A stretch of DNA of 64,000 bases from Bacteroidetes bacterium GWF2_40_14 (lineage in GTDB: Bacteria; Bacteroidota; Bacteroidia; Bacteroidales; UBA932), in contig MEOK01000004.1 in assembly GCA_001769195.1 (NCBI GenBank), positions 1-64,000 of the forward strand, in the 5' to 3' direction. Below are positions 1 through 8,759 of this stretch, piece after piece (position 1 is the first letter of the stretch; each line of letters starts with the position of its first letter). The notes beneath the pieces are model-generated. The model saw only the letters and a program-made list of their open reading frames with translations. It was not told the origin of the DNA and did not search any database. Both the position numbers and the translations under genes were made by a program.

Positions 1-92
1 CTTAGATTTGTATAACAAGAGCCGTGTGATGGGAGACTATCAAGCACGGTTCTGTGAGAGGCTGAGGGGGCAGTTCCCTCGGCCTACTCGAC
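1..92 (+). mobile_element. 3' end of a group II intron (domains V and VI), truncated by the window edge
   Basis: GAGCCGTGTGATGGGAGACTATCAAGCACGGTTC (19-52) folds as domain V. It is followed by GAG-A-GGCTGAGGG...CCCTCGGCC-TA-CTC (domain VI with bulged A) and a terminal ..CTCGAC. Confidence 0.85.
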
Positions 93-239
93 CCGCCACC
101 GTTAGTGGTAAGTTAAAAAGACACCGTAACAGACAGTAAATAAGATATAATTTAAAATTTATTTTAAATTGACTTTGATTGCTAATGAGAAACATTTAAA
201 AACGATATAGCTTTGTTTCAAAATGCAATTGAAAATAGT

Positions 240-842
240 ATGACAGATTTAATCAAACTTCCAGAGCCACAAAGAGACCTTGAATTCCCATTAATGAAAG
301 CGATTGAAAAACGTCGTACAAAAAGAAAATGGCAAGACTCAGAGCTTTCAGAGCAGGAAATTTCAAATTTATTGTGGGTTGCTTGTGGAATTACCCATAA
401 TGAGACAAATAGATGTAAAAGTAGAAGGACTGCTCCATCTGCCTGTAACTCACAGGAGATTAAAGTTTATATCGCGTTATCAGACGGTGTTTACGTTTAC
501 GAGGAGAAAAATCATCAATTGATTCGAGTTCACAATAATGATATCAGAGAAAATATTGGGACACAAAAAATGATGCATTCTGCTCCTGTCGGATTGATTT
601 ACGTTTCGGATTATACAAGGCTAAAAACATTTCAATTCAAAGATGATGAACGAAAATGGTTTACTTCAACAACCGATACAGGATTTATAAGTCAAAATGT
701 TTACTTATATTGTGCAGCAGCCAATTTAAGTACAGTACTACTTGGATTAATTGACAGAGAAAAATTACACAAGCTGATTGGACTAAATGAAAATGAAAAA
801 ATTGTTTATACCCAAGTTGTTGGAAGATCATTAAGCGATTGA
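240..842 (+). CDS. nitroreductase family protein (SagB/ThcOx-like), probably N-terminally truncated
   Basis: LPEPQRD..LMKAIEKRRTKRKW..LSEQEISNLLWVACGI; APVGLIYV; nitroreductase-like C-terminus. The ORF track start at 213 is a TTG. Confidence 0.8.
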   Translation: MTDLIKLPEPQRDLEFPLMKAIEKRRTKRKWQDSELSEQEISNLLWVACGITHNETNRCKSRRTAPSACNSQEIKVYIALSDGVYVYEEKNHQLIRVHNNDIRENIGTQKMMHSAPVGLIYVSDYTRLKTFQFKDDERKWFTSTTDTGFISQNVYLYCAAANLSTVLLGLIDREKLHKLIGLNENEKIVYTQVVGRSLSD

Positions 843-1072
843 AAAGATAATGAAACATACTGCTAACAAAAAATATATGACAATTGCAGTTTTCGTGCAA
901 ACTTGTTGGTTTTCAGCCCGCAACAACAACTATGGGGTTCGATAGGAAAGCTCTCCGCAATCGGCAACTGAATATATATCTGTCCGTTATGGCACATTAA
1001 AAATGACTGCTATGAATGCTAATAATGAAAGAATTAGACCACCTCATTCTAACATTTAAATTTAATTGACTT

Positions 1073-3109
1073 ATGAGTAAACTAATCAAAATAGTAAATC
1101 GGGTCACTAATCAATTATTAAATGTTGACGAAGAACCTCAGATTTATCAAATAGTAAATGATGGAATAAAAGACATTATTCCCAACTTCTATTTTCTTAT
1201 TACCAAACTTCAGCCGGATGATATGAATTTTAGGCTTACCCATAGTTTTGGATTCGATAAGTTTATTAATCCAATTGAGACCTTGCTTGGTAAAAATCCT
1301 TTTGAAATAGACTTCCCCTTTAGTGATTTGGATGATGCTAAAAAAATGGCTTTTGAAAGTGGTAAATTGCATCATTTTGAGGATGGATTATATGATTTGG
1401 TTAACGGAAAATTTAATAGAATAATTTGTAACACAATTGAAAGAATTCTTGGAATTTCACAAATCTATGCAATAAGTTTTTCAGTGAAGAAAAACCATTT
1501 TGGGGATGCATTATTTTTTATTCCCAAAGGAACAGATGAATCAGGGTTAATTAACGAGGATACAACATTGGCAATAGAAACAATTGCTTACCAAGCATCT
1601 CAGGCAATTAATAGTGTACGTTATATTCATATTCTAGAAGAGAAAAATAATGATTTAATTATCGTCCAATCCAGATTCGCCCAAGTTATAAGTGTGATGA
1701 ACGATATTGTTTGGAAAGCAAATGGAGATGGAACCGAATTAATTGACCTGAATAATTCAGTTGAGAAATTCTATGGTTACCCTTCATCTGATTTTAGCAA
1801 AAATCCAAATCTGTGGTTTGAAGTAGTTCACCCGGAAGATAAAGAAATTGCTCAACAAGCTTCCCAAAATTTATTTAGCAATGGAAAGGCTGAATGTGAA
1901 TATAGGATTATAAGACCTGACGGCCAAATTAGATGGCTACATGACCGCAAGTCTATGGTTTTTGATTCAAAAGGAAATCCTGTTCAAATGGGAGGTATAG
2001 CAACGGATATAACAGAAAAAAAAATACTGGAAGAACAATTGCTATTAAAAAGTTATGCTTTAGATTACTCTCCAAGCGCTGTTGGTATTGCTGATTTAAA
2101 TGGAATTATAACTTATACTAACGACAAATATGTAGAACTTTTTGGATACACAGATAAAACCGAAATTATTGGAAAACATATTTCTGAATTTGCATCAAAT
2201 AACGATAATACTGATAGTGTTTTAAGTAAATTAAAAGGAGGTGAAATATATTTAGGAAACGGGATTCCTAAAAGAAAAGATGGTTCGACTTTTCACAGTG
2301 CAATTTCAGCCAGCACTGTTGTACATGATGGCAAAGCGATATGCATCATGGCCGTTTTTGTCGATATTACCGACTTGAAAGTAATGGAAACAAAACTTCG
2401 GGATAATGAAACCAGATTAACCAAAGTCAACAAAGAAAAAGATATATTTTTTTCAATTATTGCTCACGATTTAAAATCTCCCTTTGATGGAATGATAAGT
2501 CTTCTGGATATTATTACAAATGACTATTATGATTATTCCGACGAAGAACGCTTAAAAATTATTCAATCATCTTATTATTCTGCACAAAAAGCCTTTAACC
2601 TTTTAATTGATTTACTGGAGTGGGCAAGAATTCAAAATGAGCATTTTGAAATTAAAAAAGAATCGTTAAATCTCAAAGAGATTATTAATGAGAACATTGA
2701 ACTTTTTAAGAAAAATGCATCAGAAAAAGAAATCACAATAAGGAATAATCTGAATGCGGGTATTATTGTTTTTGCTGATAGAAATTCGGTGAACACAGTG
2801 GTTCGGAATATTTTAAATAACGCAATCAAATTTACCAAAAGCGGTGGTTTTGTTGAAATCGAAGTAAATCAAAACAATAATGATTTTGAACTTATTATAA
2901 AAGACAATGGTGTTGGAATGAGTCTGGAAACAATTAATAAATTATTTCGAATTGATGCAAACATTACAATGCCAGGTACAAATAATGAAAAGGGAACTGG
3001 ATTAGGCTTAACAATTTGTAATGACCTTGTTACCAAAAACAACTGGAAGATGTATGTTGAAAGCCAACTTGAAAAAGGAACAACTTTTAAAATTTTAATT
3101 CCTAATTGA
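1073..3109 (+). CDS. GAF/PAS-domain sensor histidine kinase
   Basis: Two PAS/PAC regions, H-box FFSIIAHDLKSPFDG, N/G boxes NILNNAIKFT, DNGVGM, GTGLGLTIC. Confidence 0.93.
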   Translation: MSKLIKIVNRVTNQLLNVDEEPQIYQIVNDGIKDIIPNFYFLITKLQPDDMNFRLTHSFGFDKFINPIETLLGKNPFEIDFPFSDLDDAKKMAFESGKLHHFEDGLYDLVNGKFNRIICNTIERILGISQIYAISFSVKKNHFGDALFFIPKGTDESGLINEDTTLAIETIAYQASQAINSVRYIHILEEKNNDLIIVQSRFAQVISVMNDIVWKANGDGTELIDLNNSVEKFYGYPSSDFSKNPNLWFEVVHPEDKEIAQQASQNLFSNGKAECEYRIIRPDGQIRWLHDRKSMVFDSKGNPVQMGGIATDITEKKILEEQLLLKSYALDYSPSAVGIADLNGIITYTNDKYVELFGYTDKTEIIGKHISEFASNNDNTDSVLSKLKGGEIYLGNGIPKRKDGSTFHSAISASTVVHDGKAICIMAVFVDITDLKVMETKLRDNETRLTKVNKEKDIFFSIIAHDLKSPFDGMISLLDIITNDYYDYSDEERLKIIQSSYYSAQKAFNLLIDLLEWARIQNEHFEIKKESLNLKEIINENIELFKKNASEKEITIRNNLNAGIIVFADRNSVNTVVRNILNNAIKFTKSGGFVEIEVNQNNNDFELIIKDNGVGMSLETINKLFRIDANITMPGTNNEKGTGLGLTICNDLVTKNNWKMYVESQLEKGTTFKILIPN

Positions 3110-3551
3110 ATAATGATTAAAAAATAATTAATTAAAGAATAAAAAACTACTGCTAGCAGGCCGCTATGCTACATACTATCTCTATCAGGATCGCCAATAT
3201 AATTCATATTTGCCACGCACGGAGGCATAACGGCAAAGAGTTATGTGTCATGTTAAAAATTAATACCAGATAAAAAAAGATAAATTTAAGACTTTAGCCA
3301 AAGAAGAAATTCAGAAAGCATATGAATTTCAAAATAGTTCGACAGATTAGACTTTTTATTCAGAGCGTGAATTTATCGAGAATTTGTTCTCAAATAGGTT
3401 AAATTATTTATTAGTCGTCTATTCGCTTTTTGTCACAGCTTTTGTAGCAATTGAACACATGATAACACGCGTTAAATCCCATTAAAACGGGATTTTGCCG
3501 CCAAACCGTTATATGAAATAATTTTAAATCTCTTAATTTAACTAAAGTAAT

Positions 3552-3728
3552 ATGAATCAAAAACAACAAAAGATTATAAAGTGGTCTGCTAGAATTAGTG
3601 CTTTAGTAATAATTCTATTTGGCCTACCCTTCTATTTTGGTTATGGAAATCCATTGCCATTTATCAATTCTGATTATTCAATATGGGAAAATATTGTATT
3701 AATAATGAATTCTTTAATTATCTATTAA
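3552..3728 (+). CDS. short hydrophobic membrane protein or truncated remnant
   Basis: ATG-to-TAA 58-codon ORF read by eye: MNQKQQKIIKWSARISALVIILFGLPFYFGYGNPLPFINSDYSIWENIVLIMNSLIIY. Confidence 0.4.
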   Translation: MNQKQQKIIKWSARISALVIILFGLPFYFGYGNPLPFINSDYSIWENIVLIMNSLIIY

Positions 3729-3729
3729 T

Positions 3730-4587
3730 ATGGTTATGGCAATAATTCCAGGTATATTATATTTGATTACTGGATACAACAAAGACACAATTAAATTTTT
3801 CGGTTTACTGGTTATAGTTCTTACAATAATTACTTCTTGCTCCAAAGACTTTATTGTTGACAGTTTCAAGAGCGATAATTATTCTATTAGAAGCATTGTT
3901 GCCGATGGAAGGACCAATCAGAAATTTATTTATAATGAAAGTGGTAAAATAACAGAATCTCAGAGTTTCTATTTTTACAATAAGTATACTTACGACATCA
4001 ATAACCGTCTAACAAAACAAGAGATTGCAGTTGATCAGGACATTTACTCTTCGTTATATCATATTAAGAGTGAATTGATGACATCTCAAAACTCAACTTT
4101 TACCGGATATTATATTTTTGAATATAATAGTGCAGGTAAGTTACTAACTCAAAAAAATTTCTTTAATAAAAACGGTCAATTTGAGTACACTTCTATGTGT
4201 AGTCTTGAATATCAGGGCGACAATATTGTTAAATGGAATCTGTATGATAACAAAAATATCTTAACTCAATTCTATACCTACGAATATGATAGTAAGGGAA
4301 ATGTAACAAAAGAAAAATATTACAGCCTTCTTGAAAGTGCAGAGGCAAAATTAGTTAGAGAAAGCTCATTCATATATGATGATAAAAATAATCCATTCAA
4401 AATTTACAAAGATTTTGGACATCCTGGAATTTATTCAAATACAAACAATATTATCGAAACCAATTCGATTTTACATGAAGAAGTGCCTGGAATTGACAAG
4501 TTTTCGACCTCCAGGACAACTTATAAATACAATCACAAAGACTATCCTATAAGTGTGAATAATGCTGAAGAGTATATATACGAGTGA
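3730..4587 (+). CDS. hypothetical lipoprotein-like protein with YD-like repeats
   Basis: Hydrophobic segment ending ITSCSKD (lipobox-like), then Y-N-x-x-G-K / YDINNRL / YEYDSKGN repeats. Confidence 0.6.
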   Translation: MVMAIIPGILYLITGYNKDTIKFFGLLVIVLTIITSCSKDFIVDSFKSDNYSIRSIVADGRTNQKFIYNESGKITESQSFYFYNKYTYDINNRLTKQEIAVDQDIYSSLYHIKSELMTSQNSTFTGYYIFEYNSAGKLLTQKNFFNKNGQFEYTSMCSLEYQGDNIVKWNLYDNKNILTQFYTYEYDSKGNVTKEKYYSLLESAEAKLVRESSFIYDDKNNPFKIYKDFGHPGIYSNTNNIIETNSILHEEVPGIDKFSTSRTTYKYNHKDYPISVNNAEEYIYE

Positions 4588-4654
4588 AAACGTTCTATAA
4601 CAAAAACTACCATTGTGCCCCATTGTAACAGAGTAACAAATAAAGATTGAAAAG

Positions 4655-5226
4655 ATGAAAGAGTCTATTAGTAGAATAAGCAAAGAATTAAAAGAAAGCC
4701 AAATTGATTGGAAGGTTATAATTGCTTTTATTCCAATAGCATTTATCACATATCTCTTTCATGAATTTGGGCATTGGACATTTGGAGAACTCTCAGGGAA
4801 TGACATGACACTAGGATTAAATAACTCGGCTCCCCAAAATGGACATTTAAAGATGTTTCAGATGCTTTATGGTCTGCAATAGGTGGCCCTTTTTTTACGA
4901 TACTTCAAGGATTAATATTTCTTTTACTTACATGGTTGACAAAATCAATTTATGCATATTCCATTACATTTTATGCCGTGTTTTCAAGATTTTTCCCAAT
5001 CTTTTTCGGAGAAATTAATCTGCAAGATGAAATAAAAATTGCTGCTATGCTGGACTGGAATAAGTATTTGATTGCAGCAGTTGTGCTAGCAATACTATTC
5101 CTGGTTTTATGGAGAAGCAACCGGTTTATGTAACTAAATATGAAAGCAATTGGATATTTTACCGTTTTGGGAGTTTCTGCAACATTGATTGTAATTGGAG
5201 TAAATGAATTAATTATGATGAAATAG
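4655..5226 (+). pseudogene. M50-like membrane metalloprotease, frameshifted and with an in-frame stop
   Basis: Frame 2 encodes FHEFGHW (HEXXH). Frame 1 continues from about 4840 with TFKDVSDALWSAIGGPFFTILQGLIFLLL, stops at TAA 5131, and resumes in the same frame as LNMKAIGYFTVLGVSATLIVIGVNELIMMK. Confidence 0.65.
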
Positions 5227-5264
5227 AAAACCAACCATACCGCAGCCGTTATAGAACATTTTAA

Positions 5265-5729
5265 TTGCACGTTATAAATATAATCATATTGGAACAAAAA
5301 GATTTTATACTAAGAGAAATTGAGAAGATAGGACTAATAATAAGTTCTATCAGGCAAAAACTATTTGGAGGTAAAGAAAATCTATCATTAACAATTGAAA
5401 ATAAGATTAATGATGCTTCGGGAATGCTATTGGAGGAATCAGATTTCAATCTAAATGAATTTTTGTCCCTAAACATTGAAGAGTCAAATGAATATATAAG
5501 TACTTTCAAGGGATTTAACAATGAAAACATTGAGTTATTAGCAGACTGTATTTCTCAAATATGTATGACTGATAACTCGGGTGGTTCAAAAAAATATCTT
5601 GAAAAGGCATTGCAACTTTATGAACTTTGCAATTTGAAAAGTAAAACATATTCTTTAAAACGTGAAAATAAAATAGTTACATTAGCAAATGATATTAGAA
5701 ACAAAACGACTGATAATCAGACCAATTAA
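5265..5729 (+). CDS. small helical hypothetical protein; C-terminus probably chimeric
   Basis: EQKDFILREIEKIGLIISSIRQKLFGG. Its last ~13 residues are an out-of-frame reading of the start of the next GNAT gene. Confidence 0.55.
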   Translation: MHVINIIILEQKDFILREIEKIGLIISSIRQKLFGGKENLSLTIENKINDASGMLLEESDFNLNEFLSLNIEESNEYISTFKGFNNENIELLADCISQICMTDNSGGSKKYLEKALQLYELCNLKSKTYSLKRENKIVTLANDIRNKTTDNQTN

Positions 5730-6134
5730 GATTGAAGACAAAAACGAAGTATTTGAATATCGCTCTGATAGAGAGACAAATAAATACCAAGGTTGGATTC
5801 CAACGACTCTTAGTGATGTAGAAACCTTTATAGGAAAGATATCAAAACAAATTAATGAACCTGAAACTTGGTTTCAATTTATAATTATGGAGAAGGAGAA
5901 ACAAAAAATAATTGGTGATTTAGGAATTCACTTTTTCGACAACGAAAATAAACAAGCTGAAATCGGATAATTACATCAATAGACCCTAAAAATAAAAGCT
6001 CTATCCGACTGGTCGAACGGATTGGGTTTCGGAAAGAAGCTCACTTTGTTGAGAGTTTATTTATAAATGGAAAGTGGGTTGATGACCTAATATACGCGAT
6101 GATTGAAAAGGATTGGGAAAACCGGAATTGCTGA
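5689..6134 (+). pseudogene. GNAT N-acetyltransferase (RimJ/RimL-like) with internal deletion and frameshift
   Basis: MILETKRLIIRPIKIEDKNEV...KQAEIG in one frame, then RIITSIDPKNKSSIRLVERIGFRKEAHFVESLFINGKWVDDLIYAMIEKDWEN in another. The acetyl-CoA-binding core is missing. Confidence 0.8.
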
Positions 6135-6278
6135 AAATTACATGAAAAATAAACTAACACTCGCTAGCAAACTGACTACCAAGCCCACACAGGTTTTAGT
6201 ACCTAACGTTAGCGGTAATGTAAACACCCATTTGCGTCTGATAAAGGCCTTGATATTGTTGAAATTAAAAGAGATACG

Positions 6279-6722
6279 ATGATAATACGAAAAATTATCG
6301 AAAATAAGAAACAATTCCTTGACTTATTGTTGCTGGCAGACGAACAGGAAAATATGATTGACAGATATTTGGAAAGTGGCGATATGTTTGCACTATACGA
6401 TGATGACTTGAAGACTGTTTGTGTTGTTATAGCGATAGACAAAGAAACCTGTGAATTGAAAAACATAGCATCTTATAAAAAATACCAAGGTAAAGGATAT
6501 GCTAAGACTCTAATAAAGTTTGTCTCAGATTATTACAAAAACAACTATAAAACAATGCTTGTCGGAACAGGTGAAACTCCGACAATATTGTCATTTTATG
6601 AAAGTTGCGGATTTGAAAAGTCACATCGGGTAAAGAACTTCTTTACAGATCATTATGACCATCCTATTTTCGAGGGCAATATACAACTTGTTGATATGAT
6701 ATATCTTAAAAAAGATTTGTAG
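6279..6722 (+). CDS. GNAT family N-acetyltransferase
   Basis: [17 protein letters not shown]...[25 protein letters not shown]. Confidence 0.85.
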   Translation: MIIRKIIENKKQFLDLLLLADEQENMIDRYLESGDMFALYDDDLKTVCVVIAIDKETCELKNIASYKKYQGKGYAKTLIKFVSDYYKNNYKTMLVGTGETPTILSFYESCGFEKSHRVKNFFTDHYDHPIFEGNIQLVDMIYLKKDL

Positions 6723-6773
6723 GAATAACGAATGTATTAAAAACGAAATAGTAATACAATATATATTTTTTTT

Positions 6774-7265
6774 ATGGATGAAATAAAGATAAGAGAAATT
6801 GAAAAAGATGAAATTGATAAACTCGAAGATATGCTGTACGAGGCAGTTTATCAACCTGATAAAAATAATCTAATCCCAAGAGATGTAATAAAAGTTCCTA
6901 AAATTTATGCATATATTGATAAATTTGGAACGTTAAACGATGATTATTGTCTTGTTGCAGACTTAAATGGAAGGATTATTGGGGCTGTTTGGGTAAGAAT
7001 TATTACTGGAAAAATAAAGGGTTACGGAAATGTAGATAACAAAACACCAGAGTTTGCAATTTCATTGTTTAAAGAATATCGTAATAAAGGTCTTGGAACT
7101 ACTTTGATGAACAAGATGATTAATTATTTACAAAAAAAAAGATACGAACAAACATCGTTGAGCGTACAAAAAGAAAACTATGCAGTCAGACTTTACAAAA
7201 AACTTGGATTTGAAATTGTTGACGAAAACAATGAATATTACATCATGGTATTGAAACTAAATTAA
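6774..7265 (+). CDS. GNAT family N-acetyltransferase
   Basis: LFKEYRNKGLGTTLMNKMI...LSVQKENYAVRLYKKLGFEI. Confidence 0.9.
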   Translation: MDEIKIREIEKDEIDKLEDMLYEAVYQPDKNNLIPRDVIKVPKIYAYIDKFGTLNDDYCLVADLNGRIIGAVWVRIITGKIKGYGNVDNKTPEFAISLFKEYRNKGLGTTLMNKMINYLQKKRYEQTSLSVQKENYAVRLYKKLGFEIVDENNEYYIMVLKLN

Positions 7266-7331
7266 GCATGTTGCTTGTTATTATAAAAGTACTTATATTT
7301 GTACTTAATTAGTAACTTATAAATTGAAACA

Positions 7332-7589
7332 ATGATAGCAGCAAATTTTACAGAATTCAGAACTGGATTAAAGAAATATCTTGATTGTGTGGAAGATAAC
7401 AACGAAACTCTTATAATAAAAAGGGGTTCAGGAAATGGCGCTGTCCTGATATCCTTATCGGAATACAACTCAATTACGGAAACTCTTCATCTGTTAAGTT
7501 CAAAAGCCAATGCCGATAGGTTGTATGAATCTATACGGCAGCTCAATGAGGGAAAGGGTTTTCAAAAAAAATTAATTGAGGAGAAATGA
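7332..7589 (+). CDS. yefM: type II antitoxin, YefM/Phd family
   Basis: MIAANFTEFRTGLKKYLDCVEDNNETLIIKRGSGNGAVLISLSEYNSITETLHLL. Confidence 0.88.
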   Translation: MIAANFTEFRTGLKKYLDCVEDNNETLIIKRGSGNGAVLISLSEYNSITETLHLLSSKANADRLYESIRQLNEGKGFQKKLIEEK

Positions 7590-7846
7590 GGATTATTATT
7601 TCTGGTAATTCGTGGGACGACTATACTTCATGGCTCAATGAAGATAAAAAAATATTGAAGAGAATTAATGAATTTGTAAAGGATATACAACGGACTCCAT
7701 ATGAAGGGAAAGGGAAGCCAGAACCCCTAAAATATGATTTGGCAGGTTATTGGTCTCGTCGAATTGATCGTGAGCACAGGTTGGTGTATCAAATAAGAGA
7801 AAACGATATATTGGTTATTAGTTGTCGATATCACTATGATAAATAA
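7586..7846 (+). CDS. yoeB: type II toxin mRNA interferase, YoeB/Txe family
   Basis: WDDYTSWLNEDKKILKRINEFVKDIQRTPYEGKGKPEPLKYDLAGYWSRRIDREHRLVYQI..SCRYHYDK; ATGA overlap with the antitoxin. Confidence 0.95.
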   Translation: MRIIISGNSWDDYTSWLNEDKKILKRINEFVKDIQRTPYEGKGKPEPLKYDLAGYWSRRIDREHRLVYQIRENDILVISCRYHYDK

Positions 7847-7856
7847 AAATATATGG

Positions 7857-7920
7857 CCTAACATCGTGCGGAACGTTACAACCTAAAATTACGCACGTTT
7901 GCATTGATTCGTTATACAGC
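7857..7920 (+). repeat. attC-like cassette-end element (best-formed copy)
   Basis: GCCTAACATCGTGCGGAACG...ACGCACGTTTGCATTGATTCGTTATACAG: RYYYAAC-type 5' arm, CGTGCG/CGCACG stem arms, GTTAT 3' arm. Confidence 0.45.
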
Positions 7921-8137
7921 AAGCAAAAAGGACAGACGACTAAATTTATACGATATAAAAAAAATTAAAATTGGAATATTTTTTGGCATTATTGCAGGGA
8001 TTATTGACGTAATTCCTATGATTCTGCAAAATCTGACTTGGGACGCAAATATTTCTGCTTTTACTATGTGGATAGTTGTCGGATTTCTAATTGCGGCAAT
8101 TGATTTAAATATCAATTTGACGTTTGTAAACATATGA
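7904..8137 (+). CDS. small membrane protein, probably a truncated remnant
   Basis: IGIFFGIIAGIIDVIPMILQNLTW..SAFTMWIVVGFLIA; ends exactly where the next gene begins. Confidence 0.45.
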   Translation: MIRYTASKKDRRLNLYDIKKIKIGIFFGIIAGIIDVIPMILQNLTWDANISAFTMWIVVGFLIAAIDLNINLTFVNI

Positions 8138-8727
8138 AAGAACTTGAAAATTTATATTTTAACAGTAGAGAATCTTTTCGAAAATGGTTGGAGAAGAATT
8201 ATAATGAGAGTATTGGCATTTGGATGATATTTTACAGGAAACAAAAAAATAATGAATGCATAAAATACAATGAAGCTCTGGAAGAGGCTCTCTGTTTCGG
8301 ATGGATTGATAGTATTATAAAAAAAGTGGACGACGACAGATATGTAAGAAAATTTACACCAAGAACCAATATCTCCAACTGGTCTGATATAAATAAGAAA
8401 ATAGTGCTCTCATTGATAGAAGAAGGTAGAATGACAGAAGCGGGACTAGCAAAAATTGATATTTACTCAAAAACAGGAAGGGTTGACTGGGAAAGTAAAG
8501 TACCACAGGAAAATGAGGAGAAAAAAGAATTTCAGCTACCGGATTTCATCTTTAAAGCATTCTCTGATAATGAACCAGCATTGACAAATTTCAATAATCT
8601 CGCCCAGACTTATAAAAGACATTATATACTCTGGATTACTACTGCCAAAAGAGAAGAAACAATGCTAAACAGATTGCAAGAATCAATAGGATTATTAAAG
8701 GAAAACAGAAAATTGGGGTTGAAATAA
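8134..8727 (+). CDS. YdeI/OmpD-associated family protein
   Basis: FRKWLEKNYNESIGIWMIFYRK...EALCFGWIDSIIKKVDDDRYVRKFTPR..SNWS. Confidence 0.9.
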   Translation: MKELENLYFNSRESFRKWLEKNYNESIGIWMIFYRKQKNNECIKYNEALEEALCFGWIDSIIKKVDDDRYVRKFTPRTNISNWSDINKKIVLSLIEEGRMTEAGLAKIDIYSKTGRVDWESKVPQENEEKKEFQLPDFIFKAFSDNEPALTNFNNLAQTYKRHYILWITTAKREETMLNRLQESIGLLKENRKLGLK

Positions 8728-8759
8728 AATAGGATTTTTTGTATACTTTTAAGGGAAAC

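Noticed and set aside
3471-3497. AAATCCC/GGGATTT hairpin as an intrinsic terminator
   Set aside because: It has no T-tract and sits between ATAACA and CGTTAT arms like the other intergenic elements, so it was treated as part of a cassette element.
3730-4587. YD-like repeats suggesting an Rhs/polymorphic toxin
   Set aside because: The protein is only 285 aa with few degenerate repeats, no core-associated cleavage motif, no toxin domain and no immunity gene.
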